64,000 nucleotides of DNA, from positions 28,495 through 92,494 of the forward strand of contig CAMXQE010000012.1 of assembly GCA_947246015.1 (NCBI GenBank), read 5' to 3'. This document shows positions 43,670-53,854 of this stretch, piece by piece; positions within the stretch are counted from its first letter, which is position 1, and the number at the start of each line of letters is the position of its first letter. The stretch is from an uncultured Lachnospiraceae bacterium (GTDB lineage Bacteria; Bacillota; Clostridia; Lachnospirales; Lachnospiraceae). The position numbers were made by a program, and so were the translations under genes. The notes below the pieces were generated by a model. The model searched no databases and was not told where the DNA came from. It was given only the letters and a program-made list of their open reading frames with translations.

Positions 43670-44791
43670 TTATTCTTTTACCATCCACTCTTCTTTTTGT
43701 GGATTATTAGATATTTCCCAACAAAACCGTTCTTCTGCACCACAATACTTGCACTGCTCTATTGGCATTGCTCTTACATTATCTGCATATTCTTTCCAGT
43801 TTAAGCCACAGTCATAAATGTCCACTCCCTCGTCAAATGACAGCGGAATACTATAGTATTCAAAAAATACATTTCCCAGTGCTGAAAACGGGCATTTATA
43901 AATCTTTCCTTCCCGAAGAAACTGACACTGACTTTCCCAACATCGGCTTTGTGCCAAGAACGGTTCATTCTTTCCTGACAAATCTATATTTTTGCTAAAA
44001 GTTTCTACAACAGGTCTGAATCCATAATAAATATGGTATTCTTCCAGCTTGCCTATAATCTTATCTTTTACCTTTGTAACAGGAGGGTATTCTGTTATGC
44101 TTACCGTTACCTGTTCCTGCTGTATTGTCTTCATCACTTCATTACTCTGCCGAGGAATCAGCATTCCGTTTGTCACCAGTTCAATCGCTGTCTTTGGCAT
44201 ATATTTTCTCAAACACTTTATGTAGTCTGTCAGATTTTCACTACAGAAAACCTCTCCTCCCAACAGGTTAAACTGCTGGATAAACACTTTATCCGATAAC
44301 TGTTTTATATCTCTCTCAAATACCTCATATGGTACAAAATCACCTTTATGAAAAATATTGGAAAAATGACTGCATCCCTTACAATTCATATTGCAAAAAT
44401 CGACCACATTCGTTTCTAAAGTTTCCAATCTTGGCAGACATAATTCCTTTTCATCGTTCCAAAGTATATTATAATCCTGCCATATGTCTGCCCCAAGTTT
44501 CATTTTATAACGAAAAACGCTCTTATTAACAAACCCATACCTTTCTATTCCCATATCCTCTAATTGTTGAAAAACAGACAGACCTTCCATAAATGCTACC
44601 AATACACACTCCGTATCCTCAACATAATTCTGCAAAAACGTATCTGGGCAGACTACATCTAATCCACAAACTTTTTGACCGGAAACTGCATTGCTATCTA
44701 TGACACACCGTATTTCCACAGAATCATTCCATCGAAGCTGTTCTATGATATATCTTCCAAATTTCCCAGCTCCCCAAACTGCAATTTTCAT
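43670..44791 (-). CDS. Rossmann domain fused to a radical SAM enzyme
   Basis: 373 residues. Residues 1-105 are a Rossmann-like domain (KIAVWGAGKFGRYIIEQL, CVIDSNAVSGQKVCGLDVV). From about 125 comes a radical SAM domain with VDFCNMNCKGCSHFSNIF holding CxxxCxxC, QFNLLGGEVF as the SAM-binding stretch, and C-terminal cysteines (YKCPF, CKYCGAEERFCWE). It resembles the enzyme at 53855-55012 in layout. The target is unknown; a sugar or lipid-linked glycan is likely from context. Confidence 0.75.
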   Translation of the reverse strand: MKIAVWGAGKFGRYIIEQLRWNDSVEIRCVIDSNAVSGQKVCGLDVVCPDTFLQNYVEDTECVLVAFMEGLSVFQQLEDMGIERYGFVNKSVFRYKMKLGADIWQDYNILWNDEKELCLPRLETLETNVVDFCNMNCKGCSHFSNIFHKGDFVPYEVFERDIKQLSDKVFIQQFNLLGGEVFCSENLTDYIKCLRKYMPKTAIELVTNGMLIPRQSNEVMKTIQQEQVTVSITEYPPVTKVKDKIIGKLEEYHIYYGFRPVVETFSKNIDLSGKNEPFLAQSRCWESQCQFLREGKIYKCPFSALGNVFFEYYSIPLSFDEGVDIYDCGLNWKEYADNVRAMPIEQCKYCGAEERFCWEISNNPQKEEWMVKE

Positions 44792-44864
44792 CCTCTCATA
44801 GCTCCTCTTATCTCATAAAATTTTTCCTTATTATTTCCTCCACTAATTGAAATACTTTCATCAA

Positions 44865-46572
44865 TTATAAACGCCAAAGTTTTTCTATCAAATATTCCTG
44901 TGGACAATCTCCCTGCCTGATATAAGAAAACGGAACAGAAAAGCCCTGCTTTCTCCTATCCAATAATTTCCCAAACTCTTTTCGGTATGCATGTTTCAGC
45001 AGCCCTTTTAACTGCCCATTCGGATTACATTCCTCCTGTGTCAGAGAAAAAGCAAAATCAATAACCTCCTTATCCAAAAACGGAACTCTTGCTTCCAGTG
45101 ATACTTTCATACTGGCTCTATCCACTTTTGTTAAAATATCTCCATTCAAATAGGTCATAAAATCTAAATATCGTATTCTCGTATATACAGGAAGTTCTTT
45201 ATGATAATACTTCCGATAATACCAAAAATCATCGTAATCTTTCGGTATCCCATATTTCTCCTTAAGTTTTTTTCTATCAAATGTCTTGTTGTAATAATAC
45301 ATTTGAGCTAAGAGTGCAATATCTTCCATACATAGATTTTTTAATTTCATTCCAAATGATTCAAAGAAGTCTCTATTTCTCATATATAATTCTGAAATTT
45401 TTCTATTGGAAAATTTCTTTTTAAGTAGTACATCCTGTCCATACAGACATCTATGATATCCCCCAAAAAGCTCATCCCCCCCATCCCCTGTTAATACAAC
45501 TGTCACATCTTCTTTTGCAGTCTTTGAAACATAGTATGTTGGATATGCTGATGTATCAGCATAAGGTTCATCATATAATTCCGGTAATATATGATGAATC
45601 TTCTTAAAATCATCTGCATTAAAATACCTTGTTTTACAATTAACATGCATCAGCCATCTCATTTGCATATACAGCTTCATCATACCGTTTATCGGGAAAC
45701 CCTATTGTATACGCCGTTACGTCCTGCATATGCTCATGCACTATCGACGTAACGATACTGGAATCAACGCCACCGCTCAAAAATGTTCCAACCGGCACAT
45801 CTGCTATAATCTGCCTTGCAACAACCCTGTCAAGATGATATCTTAATTCCTCCGCTTTTTCATCCAATTGTTTCTTTGATAATACGTTTCCTTCTTTGGT
45901 ATTTAATTTTACCTTCCAATACCTTGATTTTTTTATTATTTTATGATGTTTCGTATCATACACTAAATAATGTGCAGGGGGCAGTTTATATACATTTTTA
46001 TACATTGTCTTAGGATCTGGAATATACAGATATGTATGATAATCATATAAAGCCGTATTATCAATTACAAAATTAACATCTATACATAATGCCTTAATAC
46101 CTTTCAACTCTGATGCAAACGCAAAGTCAGTCCCGCTATAATAATAATATAATGGTTTCACTCCGCACCTGTCTCTGAAAAGATATAATCTATCTTCCTT
46201 TGTGTCCAACACTGCAAATGCACAAATACCGTCCACATGCTCCATTACTTTTTCTTTCCATTCCATAAAAGCATATAGTAATACCTCTGTATCCGACTCA
46301 GTCCTAAAATGATATCCTTTGCTTTGCAATTCACATCGTATTTTTTTATAATCATAGATCTCCCCATTAAATACAATGGCATACCTTTCATCCCCCGATA
46401 TCATCGGCTGCATTGCTCGTTCATCCAAATCAATAATCGAAAGTCTGGCAAAGCATAATACCATATCTTTTATTCTTTTAACATTTTGTCCGTTTGGTCC
46501 GCGGTGCGAAAGGGTCAAAATGGCATCATCATAGTTCCAGTTAAATTTATTACCGCCCAAAATTCCACACAT
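44865..46572 (-). pseudogene. asnB: Asparagine synthetase (glutamine-hydrolysing)-like gene with a frameshift
   Basis: The first frame (46572 to about 45650) has the N-terminal nucleophile Cys2 in MCGILGG, SHRGPNGQ, FNGEIYDY and the ATP-binding SGGVDSS, then stops at 45640. The second frame (from about 45650 to 44865) continues the synthetase domain with GDGGDELFGGYHR and SLEARVPFLD. The two overlap around ADAC / HVNCKTRYFN, so one or two bases are lost there. No homopolymer lies at the break, which speaks against phase variation and for decay or a sequencing error. Intact, the enzyme would move the amide of glutamine, perhaps to a uronic acid of the glycan. Confidence 0.8.
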
Positions 46573-46618
46573 ACCCGTCTTTTCCTCTCATTCCATACGT
46601 TTTTCTTATATTCTTACC

Positions 46619-47782
46619 TTATAACAATGACATTACATATGGTTGTTCCCAAACAATTTTTTCTTTATCAACGTTGCTCATAATCAAATCATTGATAATC
46701 TCATCTGCAATCTCCTTACTTTTAATTCCTATAACAATCTGAGAATATTCCAGCCCTATAATTTCTGTTAAAGAAATAATATTTTTATTTTCTTTGCATG
46801 CATTTCTATCCACCCATGCTACGATATCACAATATCCATTTTTTTTAATCTGCTCATAATACGATTGTCCAACTTTACCTGCCCCATATAAAATAATTTT
46901 ACTGTTTTTATCTACTAATTTATAGGGAAAGATATATGTCCGCTTTAATTTCAAACTAAATATCTGCTCTATTTGCACACTAAGAAGATGCCATAGATAC
47001 TTTCTTAATTGCCCTACTAAATTATATTGGTTATTAAATTCAGAAAAATCTTTTTTTAAATAATTATATAAATTGTTTATTTTATCAAAAGCCTTAATAT
47101 CATAAGAATGACTTACTGACTTATTCCTCATCCTATAAAATAATTTATATCCCTCTATAATGCAAATCCTCTCTGCTTTTAAACAACATGGATAAAAAAT
47201 TGCTGCATCGCCGCCCATTGTAATATTGCAATCTACTGCTGTTAATGTTTGTAATATAATATTTTTTTTAATCACTTTACAACATAAACTGGGAAGGATT
47301 CCCCTTGTTTCCCTTTCTTCATCATACATCATCTTTGAATAAAATACATCCATATCGATTCCTTGAGTATATGTACCATACATGGTCGTATCCTCAATAG
47401 GATAACATTCACCGTTGTCATAAAAGGTATATCCACCCATTGTCACAATATCGCTCTTCTTTGAGACAGCCACTCTCATTAATTCCTCATACATATCTTC
47501 TTCTATCCAGTCATCACTATCCATAAAAGTCAGATAATCTCCTGTGGCTTCTTTTGCCCCTCTGCACCTTGCTGCAAAATTACCTCCATTCTCTTGATGT
47601 ATTACTTTAAAATTGTCATAAGCTGCCGCATACTGATTACAGATTTTCCCCGAGTTATCCGTAGAACCATCATCTACTAAAATAACCTCTATGTCTTTAT
47701 ATGTTTGTCCAATAATACTTTCAATACTTTGCTGCAAATACTTCTCGGTATTATACACCGGTACTATAACTGATAATTTCAT
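46619..47782 (-). CDS. GT2 glycosyltransferase with C-terminal Rossmann domain
   Basis: 387 residues from ATG 47782; a TTG eight codons upstream is possible, and no good ribosome binding site decides. The GT-A domain has LSVIVPVYNTEKYLQQSIES, VILVDDGSTDNSG and LTFMDSDDW. After about residue 290 a Rossmann-like domain follows: SKIILYGAGKVGQSYYEQI and WVDRNACKENKNI. The extra domain is the one found on many enzymes of this operon. Confidence 0.82.
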   Translation of the reverse strand: MKLSVIVPVYNTEKYLQQSIESIIGQTYKDIEVILVDDGSTDNSGKICNQYAAAYDNFKVIHQENGGNFAARCRGAKEATGDYLTFMDSDDWIEEDMYEELMRVAVSKKSDIVTMGGYTFYDNGECYPIEDTTMYGTYTQGIDMDVFYSKMMYDEERETRGILPSLCCKVIKKNIILQTLTAVDCNITMGGDAAIFYPCCLKAERICIIEGYKLFYRMRNKSVSHSYDIKAFDKINNLYNYLKKDFSEFNNQYNLVGQLRKYLWHLLSVQIEQIFSLKLKRTYIFPYKLVDKNSKIILYGAGKVGQSYYEQIKKNGYCDIVAWVDRNACKENKNIISLTEIIGLEYSQIVIGIKSKEIADEIINDLIMSNVDKEKIVWEQPYVMSLL

Positions 47783-47833
47783 GATATTTTGATAATTCCT
47801 TCCCAAGCCCTTACTTATTCTCTACATATCTTT

Positions 47834-49168
47834 TCACATATTCTTTTCCATATTTTCCCCTTCCCTCATCCATATATAGTTATGAAACCCCCTTTTTTTC
47901 AACAGTCCAATAATCTCATCCTTATACTTCATACCAACTGTAATAATAATCCCTACTTTTTCAGACAGTTCCACTTGTTCTAGTTCTTTAATTGGTACTC
48001 CTCCCAATTCTGAAAATCCAACAGCATCAGATGTTACCAGAAATATTTTAGGTTGCAATCCCAATAACTTTAGAAAATGCAATGTCCGCTCACCCATCTC
48101 ACCAGCACCATACAAATATACATTTTCATATTTTTGAAAAAAGGAATAATATGTTTCTTTTCGTCTTTCATAGTTTATTGCATCTTCAATATTATATATA
48201 CCAAGTAAACTCATGCGTTCAAATGCTATCCTTAATAAATGCTGCATAATGCAGATATGCTTCTCTGCACATTTTATCGTTCGTACCGTTCCTATATTAT
48301 AACCTGCATCCTGAGCAACATATGCTATAATTCTTTCCACAGCATGATTTATTGTTCCATCATTCGGCAATGGCTCCTCCGTAAAATCCTCATATTTCCA
48401 ACTATATGCCAATAACTTTTCCAAAGCTTTTGTTTTTGCCCAGAAAGCAGTTCCAAGTGTTATAGGAGGACATGCTTCGTTTAAATCACAATCAAGTTTC
48501 AACATATTTGCCAAACTGACTGTTTTCTCAAAATTCATATACCACGTATTATCAAAGGCACCATTCTCTCTCATTCCAAACGGCTCAGGAACTGTCAATA
48601 TACCAATATCTTCATGTTTTTCAAATACATCCTTAATATTATAAATAAATTCTTCACTCGCAATCGTATTTTCCCACATTAAAGAAATCCATTCCTCTGT
48701 GAATGCCTTAATATACTCGTTCTTTTCTTTTTTATCATGTAAAAAACATATGTATTCATACTGCATTGCAATTTCCCTGCAAGCAACTAAAAGTGCACTG
48801 ATATCCCTGCCGCGGTTTTTCTTTTCTATAATTTTGCAATTTTGAAGATGATGCCTTTCAATATTCTCTTCTATCCTCAATTTTGTTTTTTCTTCTGATA
48901 CACTTATATACACATCAATATTCATCGGAATATTACATATATAGTTAAAATATTGATTAACTGTATCTTCATAATATAAATGAATGATTACCGCTACTTC
49001 ACCTTTGTTAATAACTGTATCAACATTATTCCTGGCAGAATCAGGCAATACATAATATAAATTCTTTTTTAGCCTTATATTATATACATTTTCCACGTCT
49101 GTCTCCTTCCAATTAAACCATTGAATATTCTCACTTCTCCATAAACACTGCAATACACTGTCTATCAA
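47834..49168 (-). CDS. RgpF-like rhamnan synthesis glycosyltransferase with C-terminal Rossmann domain
   Basis: 444 residues. VAVIIHLYYEDTVNQYFNYI, NRGRDISALL, YICFLHDKK and ACPPITLGTAFWAK are the signature blocks of RgpF-type proteins, which extend rhamnose-containing glycans. From about residue 345 NVYLYGAGEMGERTLHFLKL starts the accessory Rossmann domain. It lies 4 nt after the DUF5672 gene. Confidence 0.82.
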   Translation of the reverse strand: MIDSVLQCLWRSENIQWFNWKETDVENVYNIRLKKNLYYVLPDSARNNVDTVINKGEVAVIIHLYYEDTVNQYFNYICNIPMNIDVYISVSEEKTKLRIEENIERHHLQNCKIIEKKNRGRDISALLVACREIAMQYEYICFLHDKKEKNEYIKAFTEEWISLMWENTIASEEFIYNIKDVFEKHEDIGILTVPEPFGMRENGAFDNTWYMNFEKTVSLANMLKLDCDLNEACPPITLGTAFWAKTKALEKLLAYSWKYEDFTEEPLPNDGTINHAVERIIAYVAQDAGYNIGTVRTIKCAEKHICIMQHLLRIAFERMSLLGIYNIEDAINYERRKETYYSFFQKYENVYLYGAGEMGERTLHFLKLLGLQPKIFLVTSDAVGFSELGGVPIKELEQVELSEKVGIIITVGMKYKDEIIGLLKKRGFHNYIWMREGENMEKNM

Positions 49169-49172
49169 ATTT

Positions 49173-50279
49173 TTATGAGATAAGCAGCCTGATTAATAAT
49201 TCCCACGAAGTATAGTCTCTTCCCTCTTTTTTTTCACTTTGATTCAACTGTCGCGTTATCCCCTCAGGCATATGCTTCATTGCAACAATTACCGGCGTAT
49301 TACTTACATCCGTAAAGTACTCGCTAACATTTTCAATTCTCTTTCCATAAAGATATGTTCCTTGTACTTGGACATTGCTATCTATATAACCTTTAATTTC
49401 AATATGATGTTTTTCAAACAACCAGCCACATCTTATACCAATTTGTCCTGCTCCCCAAATCCATACTTTATCTCCCATTCCGGTCAGTAAAGATTTCAAT
49501 GCTTTTCTAACACTTCCTTCTGTCAGTTCTGAACAATCACATGCACTATCCAGCGTCTGATCCAATTTCCCATCCTGAATAGCAGATGTATCATATCCAT
49601 AATGCTGAAATGTCTGTCTGTAAAAAGCAAAATCAAATTTCTGCCAACCATGACATCCAAATGGCAATTCCTGATGGTTTCTTTTAAAACACTCCCTAAC
49701 ATGCTCTTCAAATGAGAATTTAAGTGCAATATCTACCGGTGCAATCCGGAACTGATCTGATGCTCTGGTTGAAAAAAAAACATCTTCTATTATAGCATCT
49801 TCTATTCTGTTTTTCCTTAGCGCCTCCAAACAAGCACCTACTTTTCTTAAAGAAAATCCCCCGTTTCCTGTATAATAATATCCGCCCATCCCATTTATAT
49901 AAAAAACTCTTCCATATATCCATGGAGCTCCGATATAATCGTATTCCATTGAACAAAAGACATGCAATTCATCTCTAAATACAAATGCATCCAGTTGATA
50001 AATCAAGATATATTTATAATCATTGAATCGTTCATAAAATTGTTCGGTAAGCATCAACTGATTATATGTCTGTACGCTTTGAAACCATTCGGCATCAAAT
50101 TCTTCTATTTCCATTCCCTGAATTACTTCTTTTTCCAAAAACATAGTATCCGGTTTTATAATACATAATGGATAATGATTCAGTATCCTTTTGCACTGTG
50201 TCAAGGAAATCATCTCGCATACTGTCAGTTGAGCATGATAAACCGGTATGATAACCTTTACCTCCTTAGTTTCCACCAT
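49173..50279 (-). CDS. DUF5672-type glycosyltransferase with C-terminal Rossmann domain
   Basis: 368 residues. YILIYQLDAFVFRDEL, DYIGAPWIYG, GNGGFSLRKV and PFGCHGWQKF are typical of DUF5672 proteins, GT-A-like enzymes of polysaccharide loci. From about 265 VWIWGAGQIGIRCGWLFEKH begins the accessory Rossmann domain with GYIDSNVQVQGTYL. Donor and acceptor are unknown. Confidence 0.78.
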   Translation of the reverse strand: MVETKEVKVIIPVYHAQLTVCEMISLTQCKRILNHYPLCIIKPDTMFLEKEVIQGMEIEEFDAEWFQSVQTYNQLMLTEQFYERFNDYKYILIYQLDAFVFRDELHVFCSMEYDYIGAPWIYGRVFYINGMGGYYYTGNGGFSLRKVGACLEALRKNRIEDAIIEDVFFSTRASDQFRIAPVDIALKFSFEEHVRECFKRNHQELPFGCHGWQKFDFAFYRQTFQHYGYDTSAIQDGKLDQTLDSACDCSELTEGSVRKALKSLLTGMGDKVWIWGAGQIGIRCGWLFEKHHIEIKGYIDSNVQVQGTYLYGKRIENVSEYFTDVSNTPVIVAMKHMPEGITRQLNQSEKKEGRDYTSWELLIRLLIS

Positions 50280-50308
50280 TCAACCCCCTATATTCCCCAA
50301 ACACCTGT

Positions 50309-51448
50309 CTAATCATTTTTTCCATCCCTATTCTTCATAATAAACCACACCGAATAATCATTTTTCCCTGTCGAATCATCCTGATATACCTCTAATGGTA
50401 TACAGTGATTATCATATGCTATTTCAAACACCTTTTGCTGAGGAATCACATGCATCTCCATTCCATTCTTTTCCGTTTCCATATATTCATCATAACAAAA
50501 GCGATATCCCCGCTCATAAGTTGGAACCTGAAACATCGCAATACCTTGCGGTTTTAACATCTTCAACATAGTATCTATCATATATTCAATAACCGGGGGA
50601 CAATTATGCTGTAACACTAAATAAGAATAAACAACATCTGCTTTAGGCAATTTCCTATACTCATCTACTTGTGAAATCATTTGGAACATCACGTTATTAT
50701 TAGATATTGTATTTTTTGCAACCGCTAAATTTCCTTTTGAAATATCCACGGCAGTCACATGATGAAATACATTCGCCAAACTTCCTGTTATTCTGCCACA
50801 CCCACATCCTATTTCCGTTATGTCACAATTCTTTAGTTCCTCTTCCTTATCCGCCATACCATTTCTGATCAATGTTGCCACTATCTGCTTTACATTTTCT
50901 TTACCGTTTTCATAAAATTCTCTTATTTCTTCCTCTCCTATATTCTCTGAAAGAAATCTGTTATCGCTTAAAACCGACCAATACGGCTCATCTTCTCCTA
51001 ATTGTGTCCATATTTCCTGTGTTCTTACAAAAATTTTTTCCAATTGCTCCCGACTACAAGAATCTATTTCCATTTTCCTCTCTTTAAAACTGAATTGATT
51101 ACATCCCAGTGCCGGAATTTTTGCTATATCAATTATATTTTTTCTATTATTTGCGTATAGTATTGATTTTTCTAATTCTGCCCGTACCGCACTCTTTTCA
51201 GCGGAAAATAAAATAGTGTAATCGTTAAAGATTTTATAAGATTCCTCCGCACTGTAGATATTCTTTTCAGTAGCTGCAGAACAATTGTCAACTAACGCTA
51301 ACTCCTCAATTCCATATTCTTCATTCAGTATCTGCTTTACCAGTTTTCCTTTTTTCCCATACGGGTAAATAAGAAAGCGGTTGTTTCCCCTTTTTAAGCA
51401 TTGCTCAATCGCCGCGCGTATTTTAGTTTCACTAATGTACTCCATCAT
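50309..51448 (-). CDS. Class I methyltransferase with N-terminal Rossmann-like domain
   Basis: 379 residues from ATG 51448, with AGGG 5 nt upstream. Residues 15-100 (NRFLIYPYGKKGKLVKQIL, ALVDNCS) are a variant accessory domain without the GxG pattern. From about 195 comes the SAM-binding fold: ITEIGCGCGRITGSLANVF, VTAVDISKGNLAVA and VVYSYLVLQHNCPP. It probably methylates a sugar of the glycan. Confidence 0.78.
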   Translation of the reverse strand: MMEYISETKIRAAIEQCLKRGNNRFLIYPYGKKGKLVKQILNEEYGIEELALVDNCSAATEKNIYSAEESYKIFNDYTILFSAEKSAVRAELEKSILYANNRKNIIDIAKIPALGCNQFSFKERKMEIDSCSREQLEKIFVRTQEIWTQLGEDEPYWSVLSDNRFLSENIGEEEIREFYENGKENVKQIVATLIRNGMADKEEELKNCDITEIGCGCGRITGSLANVFHHVTAVDISKGNLAVAKNTISNNNVMFQMISQVDEYRKLPKADVVYSYLVLQHNCPPVIEYMIDTMLKMLKPQGIAMFQVPTYERGYRFCYDEYMETEKNGMEMHVIPQQKVFEIAYDNHCIPLEVYQDDSTGKNDYSVWFIMKNRDGKND

Positions 51449-51459
51449 CAATACCCTGC

Positions 51460-52563
51460 CTAACTTATATCATCTTTCCCTACTAAATCGCTCAGTCTCC
51501 TATTATTATCGATCCTCTTCATTCGATAACTGTTATCTAGCCACCCACCATTATGCCTATGAATTGCCAATGTTTCAGCCGATAGCTCGCCACATTGATA
51601 TATAATACTATTTTGAGGCATAAAATAATGTTTAGGCAAAAACACCATATTACCGATTTTCTGCATATTACCATTCAATATTAACCCTGCTTTTTTCATA
51701 ACTGGTCGTATATAACGAGGTTGGCAAAGCTGACTCATCCTATCAACAGAAAATTCAGTATTATCATAAAATTCCATAAGTCTCTTTATAAGAAAATTTT
51801 GAGGTTTAGAACCAAATGCTGCTAAATCAATATCATTCTGTGTATCAAATGTAAAAAATGCCTCACATCCTAACAAACTATTCAGTGGCTGCAATAACTC
51901 CATATCCATATCTAAATAAATACCGCCTTGATGATAAATAACATCTAATCGGGCATAATCAGAGGCAAATGCCCATTTTTTTTCTTTAATAGCCTTTTTC
52001 ATGAACGGATGTTTCTCATAATCATAATTATTCATATTCCATTCAAGAATCTTATAATCAGGACAGAAACTCTTCCAGCTATCAATACACTTTTGGTAAG
52101 TTTCTGGTTTTTTCTCTCCACTGAACCAAAAACTATGTATCACTTTCCTTATCTGAGGATCATTTTCTGATTTTTCAATATGTTCCATTACCTGTATATC
52201 TGTTTTCCCTACACTATTAGCCATAATCAATGGAAAAGCATAACATCTGACGCCATCGCATAAATTCATGGAATATAACTGCTGATACATTTCATACATA
52301 TGGTTGCTGCTGGATAAAAGAATTACACAATTCTTCTCCTCCTGTAACTTTTGAGGGTGAAATATTGGTATTTCATTATCTAAAATCTGAAGTTTCGAGT
52401 TACACCGACTGTTATCAACAGCATACACAACAGCTTTTAATATTTCTTCTGATAATATTTCCTTCATATCCAACTCAAAATATTTACCAATTCCAAACAA
52501 TACTACTCTCTGCCCATTTATTTGATTATTTAATTCATCCAAGCAGCAATTACACAGTCTCAT
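51460..52563 (-). CDS. GT32-type glycosyltransferase with N-terminal Rossmann-like domain
   Basis: 367 residues. Residues 15-110 (QRVVLFGIGKYFELDMKEI, VYAVDNSRCNSKLQIL) are an accessory domain. From about 138 KVIHSFWFSGEKKPETYQKC and YARLDVIYHQGGIYLDMDME match the Gly_transf_sug/GT32 family; DMD is the DXD metal motif. Such enzymes add hexoses to capsule-type glycans. Confidence 0.82.
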   Translation of the reverse strand: MRLCNCCLDELNNQINGQRVVLFGIGKYFELDMKEILSEEILKAVVYAVDNSRCNSKLQILDNEIPIFHPQKLQEEKNCVILLSSSNHMYEMYQQLYSMNLCDGVRCYAFPLIMANSVGKTDIQVMEHIEKSENDPQIRKVIHSFWFSGEKKPETYQKCIDSWKSFCPDYKILEWNMNNYDYEKHPFMKKAIKEKKWAFASDYARLDVIYHQGGIYLDMDMELLQPLNSLLGCEAFFTFDTQNDIDLAAFGSKPQNFLIKRLMEFYDNTEFSVDRMSQLCQPRYIRPVMKKAGLILNGNMQKIGNMVFLPKHYFMPQNSIIYQCGELSAETLAIHRHNGGWLDNSYRMKRIDNNRRLSDLVGKDDIS

Positions 52564-52573
52564 ATCAGTAACC

Positions 52574-52660
52574 TTACCTTTCCACCTGCACCGCCGGTCT
52601 CACTGTAACACCCACAGCAGCCGCATAATTACAGCTATACAGCTTACCGGTCCGCTAGTT
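52574..52660 (-). pseudogene. Remnant of the 3' end of a radical SAM gene
   Basis: In one minus-strand frame the stretch reads GKLYSCNYAAAVG directly followed by VTVRPAVQVER and a stop. The intact gene at 53855-55012 has GKLYSCNYAAYATVAG and, about 55 residues later, DAVAPAVQVEG and a stop. This is a second, internally deleted copy of that gene end, lying between two AT-rich genes. Confidence 0.75.
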
Positions 52661-52696
52661 ATCGTCTTTAAGTCCCTATTCAGTCTCCATTACTGC

Positions 52697-53836
52697 TTAA
52701 CAGAATATTCCACAATACTGTTTTATAAAAGGATATATATAATTGGGAGTGTTGACAAAATCCAGCCCTCTTCTTTCCAGATTCCTTATAACTTCTCCGT
52801 CCGCAACAGCTACTAAGATTACCCTGTTTTTCTGTTCGTTTATCTCCGACAAATGATATACTGGGACATTGTCATACACCGCTTCTTTATTTCTATCATC
52901 AGAAATAATAAAACCTCCAATATGCTTTCCCTTGTCCTGCAAAAAACTATATAGCGCCTTTCCCCTTTGCCCTGCACCATAAATTAATACATCGTACTCA
53001 CTGCATAATGCCATAATTGACTTGATTTCTTCCTTTATCCTGCATCTCTTGCCCAAGGAGCTTCTGTTTATCTCAATACCCTTCTCAAAACAACAAACTA
53101 ATTCTTCGTCATATTCTTTCGTAATAATATTTCTATATGCACCTAACTGCTGCTCATCCATATCATAATCCCATGGAAAAAGCAGTGCGGAAAAGCAATT
53201 AATTATATACTTTTTTGTATCTTCATTCAATTGAAATGCCCCCAAATTAGGCAATCCATCACACCCAGGTAAAATTTTATCGGCAACTACACAATCAAAC
53301 AGAACCCTGGTCGCAATTGCATTCGTATTTTCCCCTAAATGCGCAAACATTATGTCATCCAACACTACTATTGCATCGTCGTTCAAATATGGAAAACATA
53401 CTAAAAAGTCTAATAATTCTCCCGGTAAATAATGGATAGTATCCAATATAAGCATATCGAACTTCTCATCCTGCACTATTTCCGGAAGAACCTCTGCAAT
53501 AGTTCTTCCCAGGAGTAAATGATGTCTGCCAATACTCTCCAAATATGGTGCCGCATCGTTAATCTGGTAACCGCATTCTTTGGACGTATCATAATGATAT
53601 GTATGGGATAAATCTACTGAATACACATCACTTTGTAATCCCAGTTTATCCAAGCAGTTCAATATTGCGCACGTTGTACCGCCCGCCGAAACCCCAATCT
53701 CCAAAATTTTCGCTGGTCTGTTCTCTTTGATTAACTGACATATAAACCCTAAATATTTCTCCGGAAGTTCAGATTTACATTCCCCTATCTTTTCAAAAAT
53801 ATCCATCGCATCATATTTCTGTTTTTCTATACGCAT
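52697..53836 (-). CDS. Class I methyltransferase with C-terminal Rossmann domain
   Basis: 379 residues. The N-terminal 200 residues resemble cephalosporin hydroxylase/macrocin-type O-methyltransferases: KILEIGVSAGGTTCAILNCL, VYSVDLSH, DMLILDTIHYLPGELLDF and VVLDDIMFAHLGEN. From about 270 DVLIYGAGQRGKALYSFLQD begins the accessory Rossmann domain. It probably O-methylates a glycan sugar. It is flanked by two copies of the radical SAM gene end, so it may have been inserted. Confidence 0.78.
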   Translation of the reverse strand: MRIEKQKYDAMDIFEKIGECKSELPEKYLGFICQLIKENRPAKILEIGVSAGGTTCAILNCLDKLGLQSDVYSVDLSHTYHYDTSKECGYQINDAAPYLESIGRHHLLLGRTIAEVLPEIVQDEKFDMLILDTIHYLPGELLDFLVCFPYLNDDAIVVLDDIMFAHLGENTNAIATRVLFDCVVADKILPGCDGLPNLGAFQLNEDTKKYIINCFSALLFPWDYDMDEQQLGAYRNIITKEYDEELVCCFEKGIEINRSSLGKRCRIKEEIKSIMALCSEYDVLIYGAGQRGKALYSFLQDKGKHIGGFIISDDRNKEAVYDNVPVYHLSEINEQKNRVILVAVADGEVIRNLERRGLDFVNTPNYIYPFIKQYCGIFC

Positions 53837-53854
53837 ATATAATAAATCCTCCCT

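Noticed and set aside
45476..45482. G7 run in the asparagine synthetase gene as a phase-variation site
   Set aside because: It encodes the conserved GDGGDE motif, so the Gs follow from the protein sequence, and the frame break lies about 170 bp away.
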